Assembly (NCBI RefSeq): GCF_021730395.1
Contig: NC_069365.1
Coordinates: forward strand, 22,790,001-22,854,000
Length of the DNA: 64,000 bases
DNA from: Mercenaria mercenaria
Lineage: Eukaryota > Mollusca > Bivalvia > Venerida > Veneridae
Direction: 5' to 3'
The position numbers and the translations under genes were made by a program. How positions within the stretch are numbered: the first letter of the stretch is position 1; every line of letters begins with the position of its first letter. This document shows positions 22,883 to 33,538 of the stretch, one piece after another. The notes beneath the pieces were generated by a model. The model saw only the letters and a list, made by a program, of their open reading frames with translations, was not told the origin of the DNA and did not search any database.

Positions 22883-23848
22883 CTACAAACAAAAAGTAAA
22901 TTTTAGATTATACAATGTCATTGCAGATTTACTACATACACTTAATACAAAAATACTACAATTTTCACATGTAAATCGTATTTTATTATAAACATGATGC
23001 GTTAGTGACAGCTGCAGCGTTAACGTGACAGGTTTCGAGGTCGTGTGCAGTAAGGAGGTCCGCAAAACAAAGCAAACATGTTTTTCTTTTGCTGACAACG
23101 TAACAATTACAGATAAGTTCACTGTGTGCAAATATTTAAAAGGCGCTGCCTGATTTCCAATAAAATTTTATCTGCTTCTGTCTCATTCGCATTTTATTCG
23201 TTTAAAGTTAATCACAATTGATAAAATGACCGCGAAATCTATTTTCTGTTTAGGGCAAAGTATATTTCTTTTATAGATATTAATTTAGTGTGTCTAACCA
23301 TTGTGTTTTATTACAGGAAACAAGTTAGAGTTAAACGTTCATTTTGATCCAGCAGCTGGCTTGATAAGACTTTTGCAACAGAATTTTTTATCTCAATGTT
23401 TTACTTTTATCCAAATAAATGGTTGACTACTGGCCGTCATACAGCACACACTATGAACTAGCAATTTATACATGGAGTCTTGTAATTATGTGTGCCTACA
23501 TAGCCTTCAGCCGAACATTGCCAATTATAAAATTAGCTATCAGCATTTAATTAATTGCTGCACGTGTTCGAAGCTTGTCTCCAAGAATATAATACCGTTT
23601 ACAGAAACACTTTAAAGTGAAGGAATACCTAACTTTAAGTTCTACTGTCGATTTTGTATAAACGCAATTATCAAACAAGTATTTACGACGAATGCATTTT
23701 AAGATCTGGCATTTACTACAAATCGATACGACACTTTTAAAAGTAAGCAAATGGCCAACCGTAGAGGCAGCCATTTTACTGTGTTTATGACGTCATTTAC
23801 ACTCTGTCAATTATTCATTCAAACAGCTTTTAAAATAGATTAATATCT

Positions 23849-24084
23849 GAGCCATGCCATGAGAAAACCAACATAGTGGGTATGCGACCAGCAAGGATCC
23901 AGACCAGCCTGCGCATCCGCGCAGTCTGGTCAGGATCCATGCTGGTCGCTAACGGGTTTTTCTAATTGTACTAGGCTTTGAAAGCGAACAGCATGGATCC
24001 TGACCAGACTGCGCGGATGCGCAGGCTGGTCTGGATCCATGTTGGTCGCATACCCACTATGTTGGTTTTCCCACGGCGCGGCTC
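23849..24084. mobile_element. Palindromic MITE with GAGCC ends and ATCT target duplication
   Basis: Two arms of roughly 110 bp mirror each other around 23965: aaccaacatagtgggtatgc, ccagaccagcctgcgcat, then cagtctggtcaggatcca and its inverse. The ends GAGCC and GGCTC are flanked on both sides by ATCT. It sits in the intron between two laccase-like exons. I recall very similar elements as abundant in clam genomes. Confidence 0.85.
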
Positions 24085-24433
24085 ATCTATAGTTTCTTGC
24101 TTTAGAGATGTAAAGCATGATTTCTTCCAATCTAGTTGAGAAATCTGTTTAATCAAGGAGAACAGTTGAAACAAGGAAAATAAAGGCTGCAATGCTTATC
24201 AAATCTTTCTTATCAATTACACATTATTTTCCCTGTTTTGATTGTTGTTAGGAAAACGGTCAGACAGAATTAACACTGAAGCAAAGCATTTCTTTTTAAG
24301 TCTTGCAATATTGTTTCCTTCAAGTGATTGTAAATGAGCAAAGCGACAAACACGTTTTCGTATATTCATTTGCATTTTGAACGTTTTAGGGCCGTTTTGA
24401 AAAATAAACGTAACAGGGAAACTTAATAAATAC

Positions 24434-24581
24434 CAGGATTATTTGCATGATAACGCAATATTGTGTATCCACCATCAGGCACCGTGCCTGTATCATTGAC
24501 TACAGGATCTGCAAGATTTCTGTGTAACTTCTCTTGGCCAACTAGTTGTTTTACTCTATCCAATGTCACAGTTTCTCTTAA
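24434..24581 (-). CDS. Multicopper oxidase (laccase-like), exon between the two copper-site exons
   Basis: The minus-strand frame reads LRETVTLDRVKQLVGQEKLH, then RNLADPVVNDTGTVPDGGYT and ILRYHANNPG, ending at donor CCTG|GTATTT in phase 1. This is the standard stretch of the third cupredoxin domain of invertebrate laccases between HP.HLHGH and HCH; DP...DT..VPDGGYT is especially diagnostic. The proposed acceptor is TTGAAG at 24582-24587, giving phase 0 entry. The preceding intron end is less pyrimidine-rich than usual. No stop within the exon (49 codons). Confidence 0.88.
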
Positions 24582-25321
24582 CTTCAAATGCCAAATAAAA
24601 GAAATTTAGATTGCGTTTTTCTCTTTCGTGTTTTATATTTTTGTTAGCTAACATGTACTTCTGACATTTTAAAACAAAAACAAAATAGTCATTATGCATT
24701 AACACGCGGACTGCACATAAGTGACACAAACACCTGATACCTTATATTTAAGGTTATCATACATTTTAGATTACTACATAAGTCTTTTAAATCTTGGCTC
24801 GCTCACATTTCAGGACTACAAATGTCAATATTTACATGTTATAATGTACCAAGAAATATGCATACATTCTGCAACGAAGTTAATGTGTGACTTTGATATA
24901 TGTTCTGCAGAGGAACGAGCCCACATTTCTCGACGCACAATCTTAGAGTATTTTTATCACATACATATTAACTTTGATTAGTATAAATTTATTTCTCAAC
25001 GACACAATTTTGGTCATATGGCAACTTTTCACTACAATGGGCATTATCTTGTGTATTATCTTGTGTATAAGAACCACCAACCTTCCATTAGGTAAATTGA
25101 TACTTACCACACATGAAGTTTCGAAGAATTATACTTATTATGTTGATGAGTAAATGTGTATGTTCTGGTACCTATGATTTTCAACAATGTTTGTGTCTGG
25201 ATTTCAAAAGGAGAAAAATACATAAATCTTTCTTTAATTATACTTATGAGAAGAGTATAGTACAAATGTCTTACCCTTTTATTATAAATGTAATATATTT
25301 ATGTTATCCTATGTAAACCTA

Positions 25322-25398
25322 CTTTGTCCATTCCAAAATGTAGTATTTGTGGCCGTGTAAATGCATAGGATGATTGGTATTGTAAGTTTCATATTCAT
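25322..25398 (-). CDS. Multicopper oxidase (laccase-like), HPMHLHGH copper-site exon
   Basis: After the acceptor CATTTTTAG the minus strand reads EYETYNTNHPMHLHGHKYYI and LEWTK. H-P-M-H-L-H-G-H supplies one ligand each to the type 1, type 2 and type 3 coppers. Entry is in phase 1. The codon frame should join LEWTK directly to LRETV of the next exon, but the bases after AAG are TAGGTT, not GT. A canonical donor (AAAG|GTAGGT) appears to have lost one G, so the junction is out of step by one base. Together with the TAA in the last exon and the missing exon(s) upstream, this suggests a decaying gene. Confidence 0.85.
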
Positions 25399-25504
25399 CT
25401 AAAAATGAAGATTTTTTGCTGATGCATCATAGCATAAAACAGCAGCCTAGGTAAAGAGTATGGAATAGCAACATTATTTCAAAACAGCTTCTTACAAAAA
25501 CAGC

Positions 25505-25925
25505 TTCTTACATTACCGTAGCAATTATGTCTCCCACCACACAGTTGTTTGGGAGACATTGATTTACTTCAGTCTGTGTCTGTGTGTCTTTCTCAAAGCT
25601 TGTCTGCACATTAAGTCGAACATTTCACATCCGATCTTCACCAAACTTGAACAAAATGTTTTTGCTAATAAGTGCTCGACCAAGTCCAATAACTGGCCAA
25701 ATCGGCCTAGGGACTTCGGAATTATGGCCCTTGAATTACCAAAAAAAAAAAAAAGATTTCTTGGGCGTTTTTGACCTCAAACCGGCGCCTATAGTATAGG
25801 GTCCTATTGGTGTCGAAAAAGCGCATGCACATGTGCTCTAAGTAAACAGAATATAAAGACCGAACTACTATTTAGATGATAAAGCAGTTGTGGGAGACAT
25901 GCGCTTTTCTCAAAAGCAACTCTAG
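25505..25925. repeat. Interspersed repeat related to the 47.2-47.9 kb array
   Basis: Contains atccgatcttcaccaaactt, gccaaatcggcc and attatggcccttgaattac, the same phrases as the array units at 47.2-47.9 kb. Inverted short ends are visible (caactagag-like end near 25918 and gtctcccac near 25528/gtgggagacat near 25892). It occupies most of the intron between the two laccase-like exons, where further coding exons would be expected. Confidence 0.65.
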
Positions 25926-26341
25926 TTTTTCTGACAAAACCAATTTTAATGTTTCAAACTCTAGGCATGTATACATGAAATTAATATGAGCATATGAATA
26001 AGTTCCCTGTACGAAAATGTTGCTATTAATCTGTAATAGTCATAGAAGATAAACAGGATTAGAGAAAACGATAAAATAGATAGGCCTACGAGTGGTTTTC
26101 CTGACATGAAGAAGAAAGGAAGGTTATTTAAGGAATACTTGAATTAAGTTCTTGCTTTCACTTATCTGTAACTTATACAAAGTGTTAAGGGCATTAGGAA
26201 AACAAATAACATGAAATGATTATTGAAATGATAAAAAGGTGTTAACTAGTTTAATAAATGTTCAAAGGTTTTAACTAGTCAAAGCAAATACAAAGCACAC
26301 TGACTGAATATTTTTGTTGTTATCACTCACAATACATCAAA

Positions 26342-26695
26342 CGTACCTGTTTCGCATGTCCTGGCTCACAGAGGGCTAAACAGTGGACTCAATACTCACT
26401 AGACGTTATAGGTAGTTGTTTAGTATGTTCTGGCTCGCAGTCGGCTAAACCTCGGACTCAGGTACTCACCAGCCGTCATACGAACCTATTTAGCATGTTC
26501 TGTCACACTGTCGGCTAAACCTCGGACTTAAAAACTCACCAGACGTCATTCGCACCTGTTTAACATGTTCTGGCTAACAGTTGGCTAAACCTCGGACTCG
26601 AGTACTCACCAGACGTCATACATACCTGTTTAGCATGTTCTGGCTCACAGTCGGCTAAACCTCGGACTCAAGTACTCACCAGACGTCATACATAC
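26342..26695 (-). repeat. Five extra tandem copies of a laccase exon end with its 5' splice site (70 bp units)
   Basis: On the minus strand each unit repeats the last ~40 nt of the exon (coding RGLADCEPEHAKQ), the donor CAG|GTATG and about 28 nt of intron. Exon/intron boundaries fall at 26626, 26556, 26486, 26416 and 26347, in addition to the real one at 26696. The GT is intact in all but the copy at 26416. Every unit except the most distal also carries a second strong donor-like GGTGAGTAC (the fourth at 26461-26469). Units near the exon are almost identical, distal ones more diverged. Confidence 0.93.
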
Positions 26696-26881
26696 CTGTT
26701 TAGCATGTTCTGGCTCGCAATGGGTTAAACCTCGGACTCGGATCCAATAGTTTCCAACAGTGTTGCTAGCATTTAACACAAAGTCGTATCTCTCTCCGGC
26801 GAAGATGTTGAACGATTCAATCTTTTCAAAAGCGTTTCCGTCCGAAGTTATTATCGTTAAGATATGATTATCTACGGAAAT
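26696..26881 (-). CDS. Multicopper oxidase (laccase-like), second cupredoxin domain exon
   Basis: The acceptor TTTTCTTTAG precedes a 62-codon exon, phase 0 at both ends. It reads ISVDNHILTIITSDGNAFE, then ESFNIFAGERYDFVLNAS and NTVGNYWIRVRGLTHCEP, matching the second cupredoxin domain of laccases (I.VD.H.L.VI..DG, ....GERYDFV..A, .YWIRVRGL.DC). This exon has GLTHC where the tandem copies beside it keep the more family-like GLADC. The next expected exon(s), coding about 130 residues before HPMHLHGH, are not found between 25400 and 26340. Domain 1 exons are not found upstream in the window either. Donor CAG|GTATGT. Substrate cannot be told from this part. Confidence 0.92.
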
Positions 26882-27021
26882 CTAAAGAAAAACGAAAACA
26901 ATGCATTTATCAATCTTTGTTCATATCTTCAGGGTTATTTGCAAAATGGACATAGAGCTGGACAAACGTGCAAATATACCAAATGAATACCGACCAGAGT
27001 AGAAGTTATAATGCTCCAGTT

Positions 27022-27455
27022 ATAGTGTCACGTTTTGGCCTCCACGTATAGCTACGTTGGGAAACGTGGCTACAACGTTTGTAAACGTAGAACAACATGG
27101 TTGAAACGTGATCAAACGTGAACTTGAAATTTTGAATTCTGACATGTTTAAAATTCGCTGCCGTTTTCCAACAGCATACAACAACTTTAATAGCAACAAC
27201 GTGGCGAGAACGTAGTGCAACATTGTATAACGTAGCAAAAATGTAACAGAACGTGAACATAGCGCGTCCGGTTGGTAATATTGTCCCAGACAATGTGTCA
27301 CGTTTTGTCACAGCGTCGCGTTAACGAGGCAACAACGTAGCTAGCTTTTAATGAGAACTTGACACATCGTGGCACCACGTGGCACCCAGTTGAAATTTCC
27401 ATAAATGTGGTTGTCAGAAACGGGGCAAAACGGCGCGGTCAAATAGTGACACTAT
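27022..27455. mobile_element. MITE with ATAGTGTCAC ends, rich in CAACGT motifs
   Basis: Perfect 10 bp inverted ends (27022-27031 and 27446-27455) extend imperfectly for another nine bases. The interior is full of short words such as caacgt, acgtag and aacgtgg in both orientations. No coding potential. No target duplication recognised. Confidence 0.7.
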
Positions 27456-27639
27456 GACTGTGGCATAAGGCAATCCTGACTATGCACGTAATTATTAACT
27501 TTGGATATATATTATATATTTTCATCTTGTAAGCAGTTAATACATAAAGAATATTCCATGTTCTAAAGTGACAGACGCTTCTTGTACTTCATAGATGCAT
27601 GAAAATATGAAGTATGAATTTTTAAAAATAGCAAATGTA

Positions 27640-28110
27640 TCCGCTGTTTCTTTGAAACTTTAAACACTTGTTCATCATCAACAACTCTGTACAGCAAGAA
27701 ACATAACTCCATCCTGCTTTTTGCAAGAATTATGGCCCCTTTAGGACTAAAAAAAACCCCCAGATTTCTTGGTTTTTTTGCGTTTAGGTCAATTTTTCTC
27801 CTTAACGGTCAAAGTTATTGCTTTAAAACTTGGAGCAGTTATTTGACCTTAAAAGCTGACTATGCACAGCAGGTACCGTAACTCTACAATGCTTTTCTTA
27901 AAAGTTACACCCCCTTTTGGACTTAGAAAATCAGATTTCTTTATTAAGTTTTGTTTTTAGGTCAGCTTTTCTCCCAAACTATCAAAGCTATTGCTTTGAA
28001 ACTTGCAACACTTGTTCACCATCAAACCTTGACGCTGCACAACAAGAATCATAACTCCATCCTGCTTTTTGCAAGAATTATGGCCCATTTTGGACTAAGA
28101 AAATATCATA
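27640..28110 (+). repeat. Tandem array, ~180 bp units (about 2.5 copies)
   Basis: The phrase ctccatcctgctttttgcaa, then gaattatggccc, occurs at about 27708 and 28050, with a diverged middle copy near 27880-27910. attgctttgaaact and ttcatcatcaa-like phrases precede each. The same unit, in one copy, opens the block at 52180-52340. Confidence 0.8.
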
Positions 28111-28342
28111 AAACACACGGTTAAGACAATATTTCTGTAGTACAGAGACAAAAAAATCAGATGAGCGTCTGCACCCGCACGGCGGGGGTATAACATTTTG
28201 ACAATATTTGTTAAGTATACAGTCGCACGAGACAGTACAATAGAACAAGTAACGGACAAGATCATCTGATAAAAGATAAAAAGACATTGTGACTGAAATC
28301 ATTCGTTCTCCACCTTTTCATGTTAGGAAGTTACTTGCAGAG

Positions 28343-28803
28343 TAATGACAATGACAATGGCAATGACAATGACAATTCTTTATTTGCTTCCGGCCCATGC
28401 AAGGTATATACAATATACATATACAAGCTTTCAAAATCAGTATAGTGTGCGTATATAGATATAAACATATAATATAACAGTGTTGCAATATGGGTATTTG
28501 TTTCATAAATATTTACCTCCATCAATCTAACATCTAAATATCTTGCGCTAATAAAGTTTGTAAAAGTTTCTTTCTTTTTTTAAATGCATAATAAAGAAAT
28601 ACCGCTGTTGATTTTATCAGTTCTTCATTTCTTGTAGACATAAGAATATTAAATTTATTAACATCTGAACGAGTATAATATTTACTTGGTATATGTAGTT
28701 CACGGAGATCTCTATAACATCCACAGCACAACAGGAAATGGTACTCGTCCTCAACAGAATTGGTATCGCATAGTTTACATTTTCTATTTTCTCTTGCGGT
28801 ATT
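28343..28803 (-). mobile_element. Short 5'-truncated LINE insertion with (ATTGTC)n tail
   Basis: The insert spans only the last part of ORF2, the 3' UTR and a hexamer tail (plus-strand tgacaa repeats at 28347-28376). Its limits are defined by comparison with the block at 52.3-52.65 kb, which runs straight from the sequence ending at 28342 to the sequence starting at 28804. The site is therefore known before and after insertion. Confidence 0.88.
28534..28803 (-). pseudogene. LINE ORF2 C-terminal fragment
   Basis: The minus-strand frame is open from the truncated 5' end: TARENRKCKLCDTNSVEDEY, HFLLCCGCYRDLRELHIP, and on to KKRKKLLQTLLAQDI before the native stop. It contains the C..C...H....C finger of this LINE group. 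About 89 codons remain of more than a thousand. Confidence 0.85.
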
Positions 28804-28925
28804 ACAGGTTTGTAATGGTACTGAATCCAGGTTACATACATTTTGTAACTGAAATACTGTTGAAAACCCAAAAAAAAAAAAACAAATGAAAAAGAAATGT
28901 ATGTTTACCGAATATTTCGGTTTAT
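28804..28925 (+). repeat. Right part of a block duplicated at 52.5 kb
   Basis: acaggttt..aatggtac and gaaatactgttgaaaa lead to taccgaatatttcggt, matching 52528-52650. The left part of the same block is 28080-28342. No gene seen from here to 29190. Confidence 0.75.
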
Positions 28926-29192
28926 CATATTCCTATATAAATTCTGTAAAAAATGGCTTGTATTTCACAAGTAAATATGAACAGGTAGAAAAATATCCGT
29001 ATTGTATCTTTTAAATTCCGTATTGTACCTTCCATATTGTATGCTGCCGAACTACTTTCATTAATATGCATGACCTGACACAGTTCTATGAACAGCGCAC
29101 ATAAAAACTTCGCTTAGTTCCATTTTGATATCTTTCAATAATAAAACAACAAACAAAAAGGTAGAAATATATAATAAAAGGGTCATTACCCC

Positions 29193-29395
29193 AGCAGGCA
29201 CACAACGTTGAAACAACATTGATTCAACGTTGAAATTGGTCGTGACGTTGATCAACCTTATTTCAACCTTCAGCAACCATAGAAGATGCTCTTTTGCTGT
29301 TTGGTCGCTACCTGACGTTGAATCAACGTTTAATGTTGGTCATGCTTCGACCTTCTTGCAAGGTTAAGATAAAAAATGGTTTGAAAATTGTTTTA
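29193..29395. mobile_element. MITE-like repeat rich in AACGTTGA
   Basis: Starts cagcaggcacacaacgttga and contains repeated AACGTTGA/TCAACGTT words in both orientations (for example 29203, 29230, 29250 and 29317). The word is itself a near palindrome, so single strands could fold in many ways. Boundaries are approximate and no target duplication was found. Confidence 0.5.
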
Positions 29396-29564
29396 AGATC
29401 AATACTGACTTTCGTTTATAACCCGTACACTCAGGGTGTCAGTACGGCATTAAAATACATGTTATTTATCATTGCGCCTGTACATGGCATAATACATTTT
29501 TAACATATCTTGATTAAGTGTGTGATTCTAGTTATTTATACAGCTGTCAATAAATATAAGTAGA

Positions 29565-30245
29565 GCAGAATATATACTGTGGCAGGAACGTTTAAATGAA
29601 GATCCTGAGTTTGATTATTTCAAAATACTACAGACTGATATCAAACCCGCCATAGTTTATAAAGTGTATGAAAACAATTCGCAGAGACTTAAAAGAGATA
29701 TAATAGCTAACATATGGACAAGACCAATAAACTTAACAGGAGATTTATGTGTTAACTGTGATATGCCATTCGTCGATTATTTGTCTCACGTTATAACAAA
29801 ATGTTCTATTAGTGCTGTACGACGAGAAATCTTTTTCACTGAATTAGAAACAATCTTTACAAACAATTACATTACAAGTATAAAATTGCTTAATGAAAAA
29901 ATGTTTACAGTAAAATTGTTGAGAGGCATATCTGAAAACGAGATAGAGTATTCGCATTACGGAAATATCGATTTGTTGCGGCTCTCATATGATTACATTA
30001 TAGACTGTGGGTGTAAAAAAAGACAGTAAAAATGACAAGGAAGAGCAGTAGAACACAGAAACAGCTTCTTGATATTTATTCTCAAATGATATAGTATTAT
30101 ACATTAAGGCATTTCTGTTGATATGTCATCATGATTGTATATATTACCTTTGTACTTTGATATGCATGTTTGTTTAAGTTAAATAATGTTTGTAATATGC
30201 AACTGGCAATCTCCCGAGTGGAGGAAATAATCAGAATCAGAATCT
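29565..30245 (+). mobile_element. 5'-truncated LINE tail with (AGAATC)n end
   Basis: The open frame 29565-30029 reads AEYILWQERLNEDPEFDYFK, later LTGDLCVNCDMPFVDYLSHV and ITKCSISAVRREIF, a C..C...H...C finger at the end of LINE ORF2. This is a different family from the fragment at 28.5 kb. After the stop come about 190 bp of 3' UTR, with ggcaatctcccgagtgg near 30205 and a short atcagaatcagaatc tail ending near 30245. Everything 5' of the finger region is missing. Confidence 0.8.
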
Positions 30246-30416
30246 AATAGCACAGTGCATAATAAGATAACGAGTCAATTATCGTTCATTTTGATCCATG
30301 TGTAAGAACATAATTAGTAAATATATTCAACAATGTATCCCCAGCAGCAAGTATTACAAGCATTGCAAAAAATATTATGTTTTTTTTTCATATAAAAGAA
30401 TGATATTTAAGAATAA

Positions 30417-30582
30417 TATTATATAAATATTGCATTTCTGAGAAGGTGATATGAAAAATGTTCACCGCGAGATATATGAATATTGACCGAGGCGCCAGCC
30501 GAGGTCTATATTCATATTTCGAGGGGTGAACATTTTTCATATCACCCTCTCAGGAATGCAATATTCATTTTATTATACCGAA
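30417..30582. repeat. Long palindrome (foldback end A)
   Basis: Arms of about 70 bp: gaaaaatgttcacc pairs with ggtgaacatttttc, attgcattt with aatgcaat, and gaccgaggcgc is followed by gccgaggtc at the loop near 30500. Likely the end of a foldback element whose other hairpins lie at 31.4 and 31.95 kb. Confidence 0.85.
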
Positions 30583-31395
30583 AGCTTATAAGGGTCAAAG
30601 CATTTACTGGAAAATCAACATAATAATTTATTTAACATTCTAACACGATCCGCAGCAGTTGCTATATAAACATATAGCGAAATCGCCTATACATGAATCT
30701 ACGATAAAATATAGCTCTTCCATTCCACCCTACGATTGTAACACGGCTGTGAGATTCTACTTTGCTTCTGTTATATACCGACTAAATACTCGACTTTTCA
30801 GTGATATGTAGTAGTAATAAAAAGTACATCAAATTTTCTGAAACAAACAATTTCTAACTGATGAATTTATTTGTTTATAATTTTACCGTAAGAAAATGTT
30901 TCAGCCCGGTAAGTTTCAACTTCAACACCAGTGCATCTAGTCTGGTCGTGTGTGTAGTTTACAATTTCTGCGCTGTACAGGCACCACAGATGTCAACTAG
31001 ATTCTACTTTGACAGTAAATAAATTATAATTCATGTTCAAATCTTCCAGACTCAAGTGTTTACGTGTTTATATGCCGCCGCAATGTTCTGGCGTGTATGT
31101 TTTAGTGCCATCATGAAGGTGACGTGCACTATTTTTAGAAACTGCATGTATAAACTTTGAACGAAGTATTTACTTCTGATTTCTATATCTGACCTTAGAT
31201 GTTATTGAAAATAACATTTTTACAGCAGTAACTACTTAATACTTTAATTAAAATTTGTTGAATATCGGAAAATTCCGTATTATGCAACGCTTTCCATTTG
31301 TGGGGAGGTTTTTATAATAGCATATGCAGCCGAATGACATATCGAGCTAAAATGTAGTGCTGTAAAATGCGAAGAATTTGCGTGGTTAGAATCGA
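30583..31395. other. Sequence between two foldbacks
   Basis: AT-rich, no coding signal. Possibly the body of a composite foldback element bounded by 30417 and about 32150. Confidence 0.35.
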
Positions 31396-31564
31396 AATAA
31401 TAAATATGTTCCTATAATTTTATCAGTTAATAAAATATGGGCAGTCGTTCGGACGCGAATATTAAATCACTCGTGCTACGCACTCGTGATTTAATTATTA
31501 CGCATCCGAACTCCTGCCCATATTTTATTAACTGATAAAATATAGGCACATATTTATTATTTCT
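31396..31564. repeat. Long palindrome (foldback B)
   Basis: The arms tcagttaataaaatatgggc and gcccatattttattaactga are exact mirrors. ctcgtgctacgcactcgtg forms the GC-richer tip, and the outer aataataaatatgt also pairs with acatatttattatt. About 80 bp per arm. Confidence 0.92.
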
Positions 31565-31939
31565 TAATTAAAAAGTAATTACTAACCAAATAATGAAGAC
31601 AGAATTAAAGAGTCTTTACTTGTTAGGACTCATAATTTTTGGCGACTTTGCTGTAATAAGATTTTTTTTGATAGATTTAGTCGAGACGATTACATATCGC
31701 TGACATCTAGCTATATTTATTCTAATATTTCAACATTGCGTCAAACAGTAGCATTCGAAAAACGGCGATAACTTTCTTCTTTCTAAATGAAACATATAAG
31801 TGTGAGTACTCATTTTCTTAGTTAGATCATTTCCAAACTTACTGTTGTAGTCTCGATTCAATATTTGATGAAAAATTGTTTTCGAAATATTTTGCACGTA
31901 GCTTAAAAAAGAAAATAATCAATGCGAAAGTATCAATTT

Positions 31940-32095
31940 CTCAACGGGTGATATGAAACAATAATATCACATGCGCAGAAAAACAAAATAACGCTGTTGC
32001 GCATGTGATATGAAATTATGGATCATATCACCTGCGCAAAAATTGAAAATAACGATTTTGCGCATGTGATATAAAATCACTGGGGAATATGATAT
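31940..32095. repeat. Cluster of gatatcacatgcgc hairpins
   Basis: atatcacatgcgcag and gcgcatgtgatat face each other at 31967-32014. The pattern then repeats as atatcacctgcgca and gcgcatgtgatat at 32023-32074, so two hairpins stand side by side. The outer phrase gggtgatatgaaa resembles the arm of the 30.4 kb palindrome. Confidence 0.8.
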
Positions 32096-32806
32096 ATTAT
32101 TCAAGTTGAACTAATGGGAAATTTGCATTGGACATTTATGTGAGGTATAATAATAAACAGATATTGAACGGTGTTGAGTTAGAGTTGGACATAGGCAGAA
32201 TGAATATTTTAACAATGGATTCAAATTTTGAAAAGGGTTTAGATGTTTTACAATATAAAGTGCATGTTAAGACGTAATTAGGGTATATTTAAAAGGAAAT
32301 GATGTTCTTTATTTTTTAAAGGTAGTTTAGAAAGAAAAACTATAATAAGACCAAATAATTATAGAAAGACCATTTTCAGCCGAAATCTGGAGACAAGTAC
32401 AAAATGTACCTTTACTTTGCAAAACTTGGAGTCAAAGTTATTGTGATAAATATGATTAAAATGGAAAATAATTTTCTTTGTGTTGGAATGAAAGGAGTAT
32501 GTGTGTGACTTTTGCAAAATAGGCACCAATTTATCAGATATTTATCGGCAATTCTTAACTCTGCGTGTATGACAAATTATAAATATGTAAAGCTCTAATA
32601 TTCAATCGTAAATAATCCTAAATGACCACCATAAAGCTTTTGGTAGAAATAACAGAAGTTGGTATTAATGATTTAAAAACCTTAAATCGAGATTTTCGAT
32701 CCGTGCAAAAAATTATAATCAAGTTATATTTCACATCTCAAGACGTCTGCTAACTGAATAAAAGTTCTTTTTACATAACAGTCATCATAGTTACCGTTTC
32801 TTTTCA
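32096..32806. other. Unassigned
   Basis: No recognisable coding region or repeat. Confidence 0.35.
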
Positions 32807-33016
32807 GTGATGCACTGGTATAAATTTACATATTGGTACATTTTGTTGCTAGTAGTTGCTGTCCCGATGTGCACATGGGTTCAAAACATAACGCGGGTTA
32901 AAATAGTTTTTGGACAGAAAGAATTATATCAAACTAAACTTCTTTCAGGAAACCCTTACCTCAAAGGTCAAAGTCATACTTTAAATAGTGAAAACGTGCT
33001 GTTAGTCCTTTTTTGA
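32807..33016 (+). other. 69-codon open frame with a signal-anchor-like start
   Basis: Translation begins MMHWYKFTYWYILLLVVAVP, hydrophobic enough for a signal peptide, and runs for 69 codons after an AG that follows a pyrimidine run (TTTCTTTTCAG). No family recognised and no second exon seen. It lies 520 bp upstream of the claudin-like gene and has no counterpart upstream of the second gene copy, so it is probably chance. Confidence 0.15.
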
Positions 33017-33388
33017 CACCTGTCAAGCTTGACATCTAGTTTGTATGTAAAACAATTCCTAAGATATTGCATGGCATGCAGAAGGATAATTGGCTGATAT
33101 TGTCACCTGTCCTGAATAAATGAAGTATAAATCTAAAGTATTGATGATATGAAATCTTGACATCACCATGCACCAATTATAGTTTTACGTAGTGCAATTT
33201 TATAATCATTTATTCTACTAAGCATTTTACTTCATAGACAGCTTCGATATTTCTATGTCCAAGGCATATATTTTAAGGAACAAAGAAACTACAGCTTCTT
33301 TGATGCCTTGCATCAAAAATTCGTCTTGTTGGACAACTGGCGTACCATATCTGTATTAGTCAGGAGCCAAGAACCATGAGCTGATAAA

Positions 33389-33538
33389 TCCTTTAGCAGA
33401 AACTATTTGTTACAGTGACGTCATGGAAATGAACTGTTTACATTCTATCTGAACAAGTATTTCTGCCAGCAGGAAAATTTATGCAATATTTCTCTACGGA
33501 AATGCGCAGTACTTGGAACATACAAACATTCTCTGAAA
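33389..33538 (+). promoter_or_regulatory. 5' flank/UTR of claudin-like gene 1, conserved in copy 2
   Basis: From gctgataaatcct through tgttacag, gtttacattctatctgaaca, caggaaaatttatgcaatat and cagtacttgga to the ATG, this 150 bp is closely matched by 60622-60783 upstream of the second gene. The match ends near the left boundary given, so this is the retained part of the duplicated promoter/5' UTR. The sequences differ at CRE-like tgacgtca (33417-33424) in copy 1, which reads agacgtta in copy 2. No clear TATA box. Confidence 0.6.

Noticed and set aside
27006-27311. Two overlapping minus-strand frames of about 100 codons
   Set aside because: They lie in a MITE of repeated CAACGT words; overlapping frames without motifs.
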